This document shows, one piece after another, positions 6,412 through 14,347 of a DNA stretch of 62,425 nt (position 1 is its first letter; each line of letters starts with the position of its first letter). The stretch comes from an uncultured Chitinophagaceae bacterium (GTDB taxonomy: Bacteria; Bacteroidota; Bacteroidia; Chitinophagales; Chitinophagaceae), in the NCBI GenBank assembly GCA_903904335.1, contig CAIVCF010000207.1:1-62425 (forward strand), written 5' to 3'. Position numbers and translations under genes: made by a program. Under the pieces are notes generated by a model. That model did not search any database. It saw only the letters and a program-made list of their open reading frames with translations, and was not told the DNA's origin.

Positions 6412-8205
6412 ATGTCAACCACATCACAACAAACCACTGCACTGAAAGGCGGCGAATGGTTAATTAAAGAAAGTAATCCATTCGAAACTTTTATTCCGGA
6501 AGATTTTGATGAAGAACAAAAAATGGTAATGGATATGTGTCAGCAATTTCTGGACACTGAAATATATCCTGCCTTGGAACGCATTGATAAATTAGAACCC
6601 GGATTAATGTCATCATTATTAGAAAAAGCAGGAGAGCAGGGCTTGTTATCAACATCATTTCCTGAAATATATGGTGGACTGGGTAAGGATTTTATCACAT
6701 CAACCATCGTAAATGAAGGATTAGGTGGTGGTCATTCTTTTTCTGTTGCTGTTGCAGCACATACTGGAATCGGCACATTGCCCATTTTATATTTCGGAAC
6801 AGAAGCACAGAAACAAAAATATATCCCCAAATTGGCAAGTGGTGTTTGGAAAGGTGCTTATGGTTTAACAGAACCCAATAGCGGAAGTGATGCATTGGGT
6901 GCAAAAACTAATGCAAAGCTGAGTGATGACGGAAAATATTATTTATTGAATGGACAGAAGTGTTGGATCACCAACGGCGGTTTTGCCGATGTGTATACAG
7001 TGTTTGCTAAGATCGATGGCGATAAGTTTACTGCATTTATTATCGAAAGAGGCTTTGAAGGATTTACACGGGGACCGGAAGAACATAAAATGGGAATCAA
7101 AGGTTCTTCAACTGTTCAATTATATTTTCAGGATTGTAAAGTGCCGGTTGAAAATGTTCTTGGAGAAATAGGTAAGGGACATATCATCGCATTTAATATT
7201 TTAAACATCGGTCGTTTGAAATTATGCGCTGCAACTTTAGGAGGAAGCAAAAGAGCAACTACAACTTCTGTTCAATATGCAGCAACACGCGAACAATTCA
7301 AAATGCCAATCGCAAAGTTTGGGGCTATCAAACATAAATTGGCAGAGATGGCTATCCGTATTTGGGTATGTGAAAGTGCATTGTATCGTTCTGCAAAATG
7401 GATCGATGATAAAGAAGTGGCTTTAGAGAAAGAAGGAGAAACAACCGAAAAAGCTTTATTAGGTGCTGCCGAAGAATATGCTATTGAATGTGCTATGCTG
7501 AAAGTATTTGGAAGTGAGGTGTTGGATTTTGTTGTGGATGAAGGCGTACAAGTGCATGGTGGTAACGGTTTCAGCGATGAATACATTATCAGTAAAGCCT
7601 ACAGAGATTCGCGTATCAACAGAATTTATGAAGGAACAAATGAGATCAATCGTTTATTGACTGTTGACATGGTTTTAAAACGTGCTATGAAAGGGAAATT
7701 AGATTTGATGGGACCTGCAATGGCTGTTCAAAAAGAATTAATGAGCATTCCTGATTTTGGTAATGAAGATGAAGGGGCATTTGCAAAAGAGAAAAAATAT
7801 ATTGCCAATTTTAAGAAAGCAATATTGATTGTTGCAGGTGCTGCCGTTCAGAAACTAATGATGCAATTAGATAAGGAGCAAGAAATACTCATGAATATTG
7901 CTGACATGGCCATTGAAGTATATCATGCAGAAAGTGCATTGCTTCGTGTTGTTAAATTGACAGAACAGCGTGGTGAAGCTGCAACCACTTTAGAAATAGA
8001 TATGATGCGCACTTATTTGTATGATGCTGCGGATAAGATCAACAAAGCGGGTAAAGATGCATTGAACAGTTTTGCCGATGGTGATGAATTGAGGATGATG
8101 CACATCGGTTTAAAACGGTTTACAAAAGTAGAACCGTTTAATACAAAAGATGCCCGCAGAAGAGTATGTGCCAAATTATTAGAAGAAAATAAATATTGCT
8201 TTTAA
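6412..8205 (+). CDS. acyl-CoA dehydrogenase (long, about 597 aa)
   Basis: This FAD enzyme catalyses alpha,beta-dehydrogenation of acyl-CoA in beta-oxidation and passes electrons to ETF. It shows the family motifs YGLTEPNSGSDA (FAD/substrate), CWITNGG, the middle beta-domain, and the C-terminal helical domain with the late motif VQVHGGNGFSDEYIISKAYRDSRINRIYEGTNEINR. At about 597 residues it is the long type with an extra C-terminal helical extension (about 430-597), common in Bacteroidota, not the 380-residue type. I chose ATG 6412; a TTG-started extension would overlap the MarR gene. It follows that gene directly and is probably under its control. A hairpin terminator closes the unit. Confidence 0.95.
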   Translation: MSTTSQQTTALKGGEWLIKESNPFETFIPEDFDEEQKMVMDMCQQFLDTEIYPALERIDKLEPGLMSSLLEKAGEQGLLSTSFPEIYGGLGKDFITSTIVNEGLGGGHSFSVAVAAHTGIGTLPILYFGTEAQKQKYIPKLASGVWKGAYGLTEPNSGSDALGAKTNAKLSDDGKYYLLNGQKCWITNGGFADVYTVFAKIDGDKFTAFIIERGFEGFTRGPEEHKMGIKGSSTVQLYFQDCKVPVENVLGEIGKGHIIAFNILNIGRLKLCAATLGGSKRATTTSVQYAATREQFKMPIAKFGAIKHKLAEMAIRIWVCESALYRSAKWIDDKEVALEKEGETTEKALLGAAEEYAIECAMLKVFGSEVLDFVVDEGVQVHGGNGFSDEYIISKAYRDSRINRIYEGTNEINRLLTVDMVLKRAMKGKLDLMGPAMAVQKELMSIPDFGNEDEGAFAKEKKYIANFKKAILIVAGAAVQKLMMQLDKEQEILMNIADMAIEVYHAESALLRVVKLTEQRGEAATTLEIDMMRTYLYDAADKINKAGKDALNSFADGDELRMMHIGLKRFTKVEPFNTKDARRRVCAKLLEENKYCF

Positions 8206-8219
8206 TAATATTTAGTTTA

Positions 8220-8262
8220 AAGGCCTTCAGCATGAAAATTGCTGAAGGCTTTGTTATTTTTA
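8220..8262 (+). terminator. rho-independent terminator after acyl-CoA dehydrogenase
   Basis: GCCTTCAGCA (8223-8232) pairs perfectly with TGCTGAAGGC (8240-8249) across a 7-nt loop, followed by a T-rich tract. Confidence 0.85.
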
Positions 8263-8311
8263 TATATCCGGATGGTGCAATCATAAATTGAATAACTTAG
8301 CCTCTGTATTT

Positions 8312-8665
8312 ATGAAATCTCTAAAGAACGATAATAACAGAAGAACATTCTTATTCATCAAATCAGAATACAAACTCATCAAGATTAATTTGAGTGATGT
8401 TTTATTTTTATCGGGCCTGAGAGATTACACGCAGATATATATGAAAGGAAAAGCTTCGCCGCTTACCACTTTGCAAAATTTAAAACAATTCGAGAGTAAG
8501 TTACCGGAAGATAATTTTATCCGCGTTCATCGATCTTACATTGTATCACTAAATCATATTGATTCTATCAGCAGGAATGAAATAAGTATTGCCTCACATT
8601 ATACTATTCCGGTCGGGAATGCATATAAACAGGCGTTTGATGAAATGGTAGAAAAAAACTCTTAG
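8312..8665 (+). CDS. stand-alone LytTR DNA-binding domain protein
   Basis: The protein is about 117 residues and essentially one LytTR domain: an N-terminal strand (RTFLFIKSEYKLIKINLSDVLF), the family core DYTQIYMKG...TTLQNLKQFESKLP, and the signature FIRVHRSYIVSLNHIDSI. LytTR domains normally sit behind a response-regulator receiver; here none is present, nor is a histidine kinase in the window. ATG 8312 is preferred; a TTG at 8288 would add eight residues. Its stop codon lies inside the terminator hairpin. It may regulate the convergent DUF4907/Kelch genes or the nearby DUF4270 pair, but that is inference from proximity. Confidence 0.88.
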   Translation: MKSLKNDNNRRTFLFIKSEYKLIKINLSDVLFLSGLRDYTQIYMKGKASPLTTLQNLKQFESKLPEDNFIRVHRSYIVSLNHIDSISRNEISIASHYTIPVGNAYKQAFDEMVEKNS

Positions 8666-8690
8666 CATTTGCTAAGAGTTTTTTATTTAT
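8658..8690 (+). terminator. terminator overlapping the LytTR stop codon
   Basis: ACTCTTAGCA (8658-8667) and TGCTAAGAGT (8670-8679) form a 10-bp hairpin followed by TTTTTATTTATTTT. The stop codon TAG (8663-8665) lies inside the stem. Confidence 0.85.
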
Positions 8691-9022
8691 TTTATTATTT
8701 TAAAACTATCGAGTTCTTGAAGAGTAACACTCGGAAGTTTCTTGTTCGTTATTTTTTCTAAGACAAGATTGCCAATTTTTTCTGCATCTTCTTTGGTCGC
8801 AAATCCTTTTTTGCCTTGAATTCCGGGTATTATATCCTGATGAATCAATGAAGTGTCATTTGCTGTTATATCATATCCCCAACCTATAGGAGTTTGATAC
8901 GTTTTTACCTTCAATTCAACTTTGCCTTGCTTTGCAGCATTGCTGTTCTTGCTGAATTTGGAAAAAATAAATACAAATACTGCAATAGCAAAAACAATAT
9001 AAATCCAGTATTTTTTAATCAT
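8687..9022 (-). CDS. DUF4907 family small membrane-anchored protein
   Basis: Starting from the ATG at 9022 (another in frame at 9028) the protein is about 111 residues. It has an N-terminal membrane segment (about residues 4-20, IYIVFAIAVFVFIF) and a soluble domain with GWGYDITANDTSLIHQDIIP and GKKGFATKEDAEKIGNLVLEK, which I recognise as DUF4907 (GfGYdI..n...I.Q..IPa..G..gF.s.edA). The start lies inside the last codons of the Kelch gene (8-nt overlap), so translation is probably coupled. The domain's function is unknown; the pairing suggests it works with the Kelch lipoprotein at the cell envelope. Confidence 0.75.
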   Translation of the reverse strand: MIKKYWIYIVFAIAVFVFIFSKFSKNSNAAKQGKVELKVKTYQTPIGWGYDITANDTSLIHQDIIPGIQGKKGFATKEDAEKIGNLVLEKITNKKLPSVTLQELDSFKIIK

Positions 9023-10076
9023 TTGCATTATAATCATCAGCAGGGAACCATTCGTCATAGTCATCAAAAGAAAGTGTACCACTTTTTCCTGTGCCTACAA
9101 ACCCTCTTTTCAAATTAAGAAAACTCCAGCTAACAGCTCCTTGTCTTGCAGTACGTTCATAAGAAGTTTTTCTTGCCCAAAGATCAGTGGCAAAGTCATA
9201 TTCCCATGTTTTTGCAGTAACAGATCCGTTTTGTCCGCAAACAAGATAGGCCTTCCAAACCCCGCTATTAGGCATGACCAGAGAAACGGCATGATCTCTT
9301 ACAATATCAGTATAATCATCATCATAATTATCAGCACTTGTATTGGCAATATCTCTTAATTGAGACCATCCTGTTGTAGGATTGTAACGCCAGAAATCAT
9401 GTAATTCGGTTCCATTGTTTGTTCCTGTAACAATATATGCAGAAGTATCGTTGAATGTGGTAAATGCAACAGAACCTGAACGTTTATTCCCTGGAATATT
9501 AGTGATTGGTGTCCATGTATTTGCTACAGGATCCAATTTCCAAAAATCTTTTAACCAGCTACCATTATAACCGGTTCCTACATAACCATAACTGCCGATT
9601 GTAAATGCTACGGCATCATATCTTGCACCTGTTCCCGGCCCCTGAATATCGGGTAAACTTGCTTTTTGAAGCCAACCATTTGTTGCGGGATTGTATTCCC
9701 ATGTATCTTGAAAATATTGCGGGGTTGTTTTTGGATTATAACCTGTAGCAACATAGCCTTTTATACCAATGGAAAAACCAACACCTGAATGTCTTGCCAC
9801 ACCTGGTAAATATGCTTTTTGGGTCCAGTTGTTTTTTACAGGATCAAATTGCCATAGATCCGAAAGACATGAGTCATTGCTCGAATTATATCCTGCAGCA
9901 ATATAACCGGTATCACCTATCACAAAAGACACGGCTCCGTTTCTTGGCCAACCGCCAATTTGAAAGCGTTGTACCCAATTACCACTTGTTAAAGGAGAAG
10001 TGGATGATTTCGAACAGGAAACCGTAATTAAAATAATACTTGCCGAAAGAAAAAATAGATTTTTCAAGTGCTTCAT
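9015..10076 (-). CDS. Kelch-repeat lipoprotein
   Basis: The 353-residue protein begins with a type II signal peptide (KNLFFLSASIILITVSCSKS, lipobox VSC near residue 21). It carries five to six Kelch-type blades, seen as repeated GY(I/V)(A/G)TGYN...L.D.W.(Y/F)(D/N)P..N.W....P units (for example DLWQFDPVKNNWTQKAYLPG and DFWKLDPVANTWTPI). It should be a beta-propeller anchored at the cell surface or in the periplasm. It is followed by, and overlaps, the DUF4907 gene and is divergent from the DUF4270 gene. No catalytic galactose-oxidase residues are evident, so a binding or scaffold role is more likely than an enzymatic one. Confidence 0.88.
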   Translation of the reverse strand: MKHLKNLFFLSASIILITVSCSKSSTSPLTSGNWVQRFQIGGWPRNGAVSFVIGDTGYIAAGYNSSNDSCLSDLWQFDPVKNNWTQKAYLPGVARHSGVGFSIGIKGYVATGYNPKTTPQYFQDTWEYNPATNGWLQKASLPDIQGPGTGARYDAVAFTIGSYGYVGTGYNGSWLKDFWKLDPVANTWTPITNIPGNKRSGSVAFTTFNDTSAYIVTGTNNGTELHDFWRYNPTTGWSQLRDIANTSADNYDDDYTDIVRDHAVSLVMPNSGVWKAYLVCGQNGSVTAKTWEYDFATDLWARKTSYERTARQGAVSWSFLNLKRGFVGTGKSGTLSFDDYDEWFPADDYNAND

Positions 10077-10119
10077 CTTAGAAATTTTGAATGAAATTAT
10101 TTGGCGGGCTTATCGCTAA

Positions 10120-10155
10120 ATCGTTAAAATGGATTTTCGAGAATATTTTAACGAT
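10120..10155. repeat. 11-bp perfect inverted repeat between divergent envelope genes
   Basis: ATCGTTAAAAT (10120-10130) and ATTTTAACGAT (10145-10155) are perfect inverted copies 14 bp apart, in the divergent region between the Kelch and DUF4270 genes. No T-tract follows, so a regulator site is more likely than a terminator. Confidence 0.5.
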
Positions 10156-10206
10156 AAACAACCGAACTTTGTCTGCCAATGTTTTTGGCAAGATAAAATT
10201 TTATTC

Positions 10207-10240
10207 TTTGATATACCAAAGAAAATTGAATATATATTTG
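10207..10240 (+). promoter_or_regulatory. Bacteroidota-type promoter for the DUF4270 gene
   Basis: TTTG (10207-10210) lies 22 bp upstream of TATATTTG (10233-10240), matching the phylum's -33 TTTG and -7 TAnnTTTG pattern. It implies a 5' leader of about 135 nt. In the rest of the 307-bp gap (10077-10383) I see only the inverted repeat. Confidence 0.5.
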
Positions 10241-10383
10241 TTCTTTGTATTTGCAGACAAAATAGTGTAACTGGTAGTTGTAAGCGGTTTATTTATCCAT
10301 CGTAACAATTTTCTAACAGCCACCATTTCTATTATTGCGTGTTATAAAATCAGATTCACCACATTAAAGAGTATTTTGAACGA

Positions 10384-11742
10384 ATGACTAAATTTTTTCT
10401 CACAATATTATTATTGTCTGCTTCTGTGTTTTTCATCGCTTCATGTACGAAGCCTGATATTCAATTTGGTCAAGAGCTCATCAATATAAGCAATACACAA
10501 ATTGTGATGGTGGATACTTTCTCCCCCAAATTATCTACAGTTTATATAGATTCTTTTGTTACATCCGGAAAAGGAACAGGCCTAACAGGCGGATACACTG
10601 ATCCGGTATTCGGGGCAATATCTTCACAGTCATATTTAGAATTAAATCCGCCGCCTTATAATAAAGATTATACAGGTACAGGAAGTTCTATTTATGATAA
10701 TACGATTTATGATTCTCTTTCTTTGATTTTAAAATTAGATAAAGGAAGTTATTATGGCGATACAACCAAACAAATTCAAATAAACGTTCACCGGCTATCT
10801 GAATTAATGACGCCTCCTAATAATGGATCAGTTTTTTACAACGTAAATACAACAGCAGTATTTCCGACACCACTCGGTTCAGCATCCTTCCTTATTTATC
10901 CTGCACGTACTGATACTGTAGCCATTAGATTAAGCGATGCATTAGGAACCGAACTCTATAATAAATTAAAAAATTCGAATGATGTTGATATGCAGAATTC
11001 GACTAATTTTTTGTTGTATTTCAATGGCCTTAGAGTCAGCAGCCCGGCATTAAGCAATTTAGCCATTGGTTATAAGGATAGTGTTATCATGCGTTTGCAT
11101 TACAGAAAATTCGGTATGTATGTAACTAATGAACACGTAGATTTCACCATTGGAAATGTTGCACATCAGTACAGTAATATTGCAATTGACAGAACAGGAA
11201 CACCTCTTGCCGGCATCAATTCTGTGAACAGAGAAATTCTTTCCGAACAAACAAATAATATCAGTTATATGCAGGCTATTACCGGAACGATGGTAAAAAT
11301 CACCTTTCCGAGTTTATTCGATGCCCACGGCTTACCCAATTTTGTAAAGCTGATGAGTGCTCAATTAATAATCAGACCCATGCAGAGCTCTTATCGTACA
11401 TATCCTTTACCGCCTCAATTGCGATTGTCTGTAACCACTACTGCCGCAAATGCAATCGGTAACGATATCGTATTTACCGGTGCCACTGCATCAACACAAT
11501 ATGGAAATTTAGTTATTGATTATATAACCGGAATTAATACGGCATATACGTATGACCTGACTGCTTATTTCAAATCTTTACTGTTAAGCAATACCAGTTA
11601 TTTTCCGGGAAGCCACAACGGTTTGTTATTATCTCCGCCAAGTAATTCTTTTGAAACAAAATTCAACAGGGCTATTTTCGGAAATAATGTTAATACTTTA
11701 GGCAAATTGGAATTACAAATTTATTACGGTGCCGTACAATAA
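10384..11742 (+). CDS. DUF4270 family lipoprotein
   Basis: The 452-residue protein has a lipoprotein signal (lipobox IASC near residue 21) followed by KPDIQFGQELI, and then beta-rich sequence with the spaced motifs (SFVTSGKGTGLTGGYTDPVF, YDSLSLILKLD) that I associate with DUF4270. Members are Bacteroidota-specific surface or periplasmic proteins of unknown role. The stop codon is 17 bp ahead of the next start, so it is co-transcribed with the beta-barrel protein. It is divergent from the Kelch/DUF4907 pair. Confidence 0.82.
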   Translation: MTKFFLTILLLSASVFFIASCTKPDIQFGQELINISNTQIVMVDTFSPKLSTVYIDSFVTSGKGTGLTGGYTDPVFGAISSQSYLELNPPPYNKDYTGTGSSIYDNTIYDSLSLILKLDKGSYYGDTTKQIQINVHRLSELMTPPNNGSVFYNVNTTAVFPTPLGSASFLIYPARTDTVAIRLSDALGTELYNKLKNSNDVDMQNSTNFLLYFNGLRVSSPALSNLAIGYKDSVIMRLHYRKFGMYVTNEHVDFTIGNVAHQYSNIAIDRTGTPLAGINSVNREILSEQTNNISYMQAITGTMVKITFPSLFDAHGLPNFVKLMSAQLIIRPMQSSYRTYPLPPQLRLSVTTTAANAIGNDIVFTGATASTQYGNLVIDYITGINTAYTYDLTAYFKSLLLSNTSYFPGSHNGLLLSPPSNSFETKFNRAIFGNNVNTLGKLELQIYYGAVQ

Positions 11743-11758
11743 TATATTCTTAAGAGAC

Positions 11759-13009
11759 ATGAAAAGAATTGGATTAAGTATATTGATATTTTTTGCGGCA
11801 ACATTAGCTGTTACAGCTCAGAACAATCCTTCACCCTATTCCATATTGGGAATCGGTGATATTGAAACGAGTTATTTTGACAGATCTGCAGGTATGGCTA
11901 ACACCGGGCTTAGTTCATCATCCAACAGATTTTTTTATCATGCTAACCCTGCTTCTTATTCTAATCTCGATAATCATTTCTTTACGGCCGAAATAACAGC
12001 CCGATACAAATACTCGACTTATTCAGGTAACAGTTTAACATCTACCAGCAATAATACTGCTTCCGATCTTCAGTTTAAAAAAATGGCTATTGCCATAAGA
12101 GCAAGGAAACATTGGGTTGTAAGTGCTGGTCTGCTTCCATTCAGCACATCAAACTATTCTTTTACTTCACCTAAAGCAATATTAGGAACGCCTTATTCTA
12201 CTTCTGCTTATTATCAAGGTTCGGGAGGGCTCAGCCAGGTATTTATCGGTAACAGTTTTGCTATTACAAAAAACTTATCTGTCGGCATTCATTCTGCATT
12301 TTTATTCGGACACATGCAGCAAATCGAAATAGTTAACCCGGGTCTTATCGACAGTGCTTTGACGACAGCTAAAAATATTTATTATAATAATCCATACTTC
12401 AAATTTGGTCTTCAATACAAGAAAAAAGTTGCATCAAATGTTCAATTAGGATTTGGAGCAACCGGTTCTCTACAAACAAAATTGCGCAGCAATACAGCCG
12501 TACTTGTGCAAGAGGGTACTGCATCTATAAGTATCAATGATAATTATAGCAATGATTATTACAGACTTCCTTATATGTATAGTGCAGGTCTATCAGCCAT
12601 AATAAACGATAAATATACTTTTGCAGCCGATTACAATTATCAGGGATGGAATTATTTGAATTATACGGGCGTAGGATACAGGCTTACCAACAGCAACAGA
12701 TACAGCGTTGGTTTTGAGTATTCAAAAAAATTGCGCTATAGAGACCTGTCATTTGAAAAATATTTTATGCAGGCAGGGTTGTTTTACAATAACTCTTACC
12801 TGATCCTCAGCACACAACAGATAAACGGCTATGGTGGAACAATCGGAGGCGGCTTTAATTCATTGAAAGGCCTTTCTTTAATGGGAACTTTGGAAGTAGG
12901 CCAGAAGGGCACAATAGCCAATGGACTAATCAAAGAAAATTATGTGCAATTCACCATCGGTATCAGTTACAGAGATTTTTGGTACACGAAGATTAAACGC
13001 TACGATTAA
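11759..13009 (+). CDS. outer-membrane beta-barrel protein
   Basis: The protein is about 416 residues when started at the ATG at 11759, where a classic signal peptide begins (KRIGLSILIFFAATLAVTAQ). An earlier in-frame codon would put extra residues before the signal. The mature part opens with NPSPYSILGIGDIET and a GMANTGLSSSS...NPASYS segment, then alternating amphipathic strands typical of an outer-membrane barrel, ending in an aromatic-rich strand. The opening resembles FadL/OmpP1-like or PorV-like barrels, but I cannot assign a transport substrate. It follows the DUF4270 gene in the same unit, so the two probably form an outer-membrane complex. Confidence 0.8.
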   Translation: MKRIGLSILIFFAATLAVTAQNNPSPYSILGIGDIETSYFDRSAGMANTGLSSSSNRFFYHANPASYSNLDNHFFTAEITARYKYSTYSGNSLTSTSNNTASDLQFKKMAIAIRARKHWVVSAGLLPFSTSNYSFTSPKAILGTPYSTSAYYQGSGGLSQVFIGNSFAITKNLSVGIHSAFLFGHMQQIEIVNPGLIDSALTTAKNIYYNNPYFKFGLQYKKKVASNVQLGFGATGSLQTKLRSNTAVLVQEGTASISINDNYSNDYYRLPYMYSAGLSAIINDKYTFAADYNYQGWNYLNYTGVGYRLTNSNRYSVGFEYSKKLRYRDLSFEKYFMQAGLFYNNSYLILSTQQINGYGGTIGGGFNSLKGLSLMGTLEVGQKGTIANGLIKENYVQFTIGISYRDFWYTKIKRYD

Positions 13010-13034
13010 AATAATAAGTGAAAACATATTCGTA

Positions 13035-13073
13035 TCAGGGAAGCAATTCAATTTGTTTCCCTGATTTTTTTAG
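13035..13073 (+). terminator. terminator after the DUF4270-barrel unit
   Basis: ATCAGGGAA (13035-13043) pairs with TTCCCTGAT (13058-13066) and is followed by a run of T. Confidence 0.85.
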
Positions 13074-13111
13074 ATGAATGCTATCAAAATGATTTTTATT
13101 ACTTTCATAGT

Positions 13112-14287
13112 ATGAAGATCAAATTGCTGATTGCCTGTATTGCTATTTCATCCTGCCTGATTGCTCAGAATTCCACACCAACTTATTGGTTAGGTAAATC
13201 AACAGGGAAGTTACCATCACTCGCTTATGGATTGGGAGACGACAGATTAGGCGGTGCCAAAATGGGATTTGTGGATACGAATATTGTTTTCAAGATTATC
13301 GATAGCACCAGTGCTATGTATGAAGTGCAGCTTTCTAAAAATCATACTGCATTCATTGAAAAATCTTTTATTAAAAAAGATTCAACCATAAAAGAGAAAT
13401 TATTTTATTTATCCAATTCATGGAAAGTACAGGGTGTTGACAGTATTGGTTATGATGTTCTGTCAATTAATTTAGACGAAAGACTTCCTTATAAAAGTTG
13501 GATGGAAGTAGAACCATCAAAGATCATTTTTGAAATTTATGGCGTACAAAGCAATACAAACTGGATCACGCAACTTTCCTCTGTAAAAGAAATAAAAAAT
13601 GTTTATTACAATCAGGTGGAAGATGATGTATTAAGAGTTACAATAGAATTAAAGCATGAGCAGCATTGGGGTTACAGCGTAGCGTATAATAATAAGAACT
13701 TGGTGATAAAAGTTAAAAGGCAACCGCAAATATTATTGCTGAAGAATTTAAAAATTGCGATTGATGCAGGACATGGCGGAACCAATGCCGGCGCCAGCGG
13801 CTTAAAAACAAACGCTTCAGAAAAAATAATCACTTTAAAGTTTGCAAAAGAGCTTGAAAAATTATTACGCAAACAAAAAGTAAATGTGGTAATGACAAGA
13901 AAAACAGATACTACTTTTGATAATAAGGACAGGGTATTGTTTTTACAACAAGAGAACCCTGATGTATTGATCAGCTTGCATTTGAATTCATCTGCCAATG
14001 TTTTGGTAAACGGCAGCAGCACTTATTATAAACATATAGGCTTCCGGCCTTTGACTGAAAATATTTTGAAGCGGATGCTTGAAATAAAAATGAACGAGTT
14101 TGGCAATGTGGGCAATTTTAATTTTACGTTGAATGCACCAACCGATTTTATAAACTGTTTGTTGGAGATAGGATTTTTAAGTAATGAAGCAGACGAGAAA
14201 AAAATTCTTGATCCTAAATTTCAGGCAGCAGTGGCAAGACAAATCTTAAGTGGATTGAATGATTGGTTGAAGGATGTAAAAAAATAA
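13112..14287 (+). CDS. N-acetylmuramoyl-L-alanine amidase (amidase_3)
   Basis: The 391-residue protein has a signal peptide (about 1-19, ending LIAQ) and an N-terminal beta-rich region (about 20-205). The C-terminal zinc amidase_3 domain runs from about 210. Visible catalytic features are IAIDAGHGGTNAGA (Zn His), the Glu of NASEKIITL, ISLHLNSS (second Zn His) and the late CLLEIGFLSNEAD with its catalytic Glu. These enzymes cleave the amide bond between MurNAc and the stem peptide in the periplasm during division or turnover. The N-terminal part is larger than in minimal amidases and may control localisation. It stands alone, with a terminator on each side. Confidence 0.93.
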   Translation: MKIKLLIACIAISSCLIAQNSTPTYWLGKSTGKLPSLAYGLGDDRLGGAKMGFVDTNIVFKIIDSTSAMYEVQLSKNHTAFIEKSFIKKDSTIKEKLFYLSNSWKVQGVDSIGYDVLSINLDERLPYKSWMEVEPSKIIFEIYGVQSNTNWITQLSSVKEIKNVYYNQVEDDVLRVTIELKHEQHWGYSVAYNNKNLVIKVKRQPQILLLKNLKIAIDAGHGGTNAGASGLKTNASEKIITLKFAKELEKLLRKQKVNVVMTRKTDTTFDNKDRVLFLQQENPDVLISLHLNSSANVLVNGSSTYYKHIGFRPLTENILKRMLEIKMNEFGNVGNFNFTLNAPTDFINCLLEIGFLSNEADEKKILDPKFQAAVARQILSGLNDWLKDVKK

Positions 14288-14302
14288 AATTATAGGTATA
14301 AA

Positions 14303-14340
14303 AATAAAAAAGCGACTTATTTATTAAGTCGCTTTTTTAT
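14303..14340. terminator. bidirectional terminator
   Basis: AAGCGACTTA and TAAGTCGCTT form a perfect hairpin with a 5-nt loop, flanked by A6 and T6. It serves both the amidase (+) and the S9 peptidase (-). Confidence 0.9.
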
Positions 14341-14347
14341 TTATGAA

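Noticed and set aside
7272-7586. 104-residue frame antisense to acyl-CoA dehydrogenase
   Set aside because: Low-complexity Ser/Pro-rich antisense reading of conserved coding sequence; no start context.
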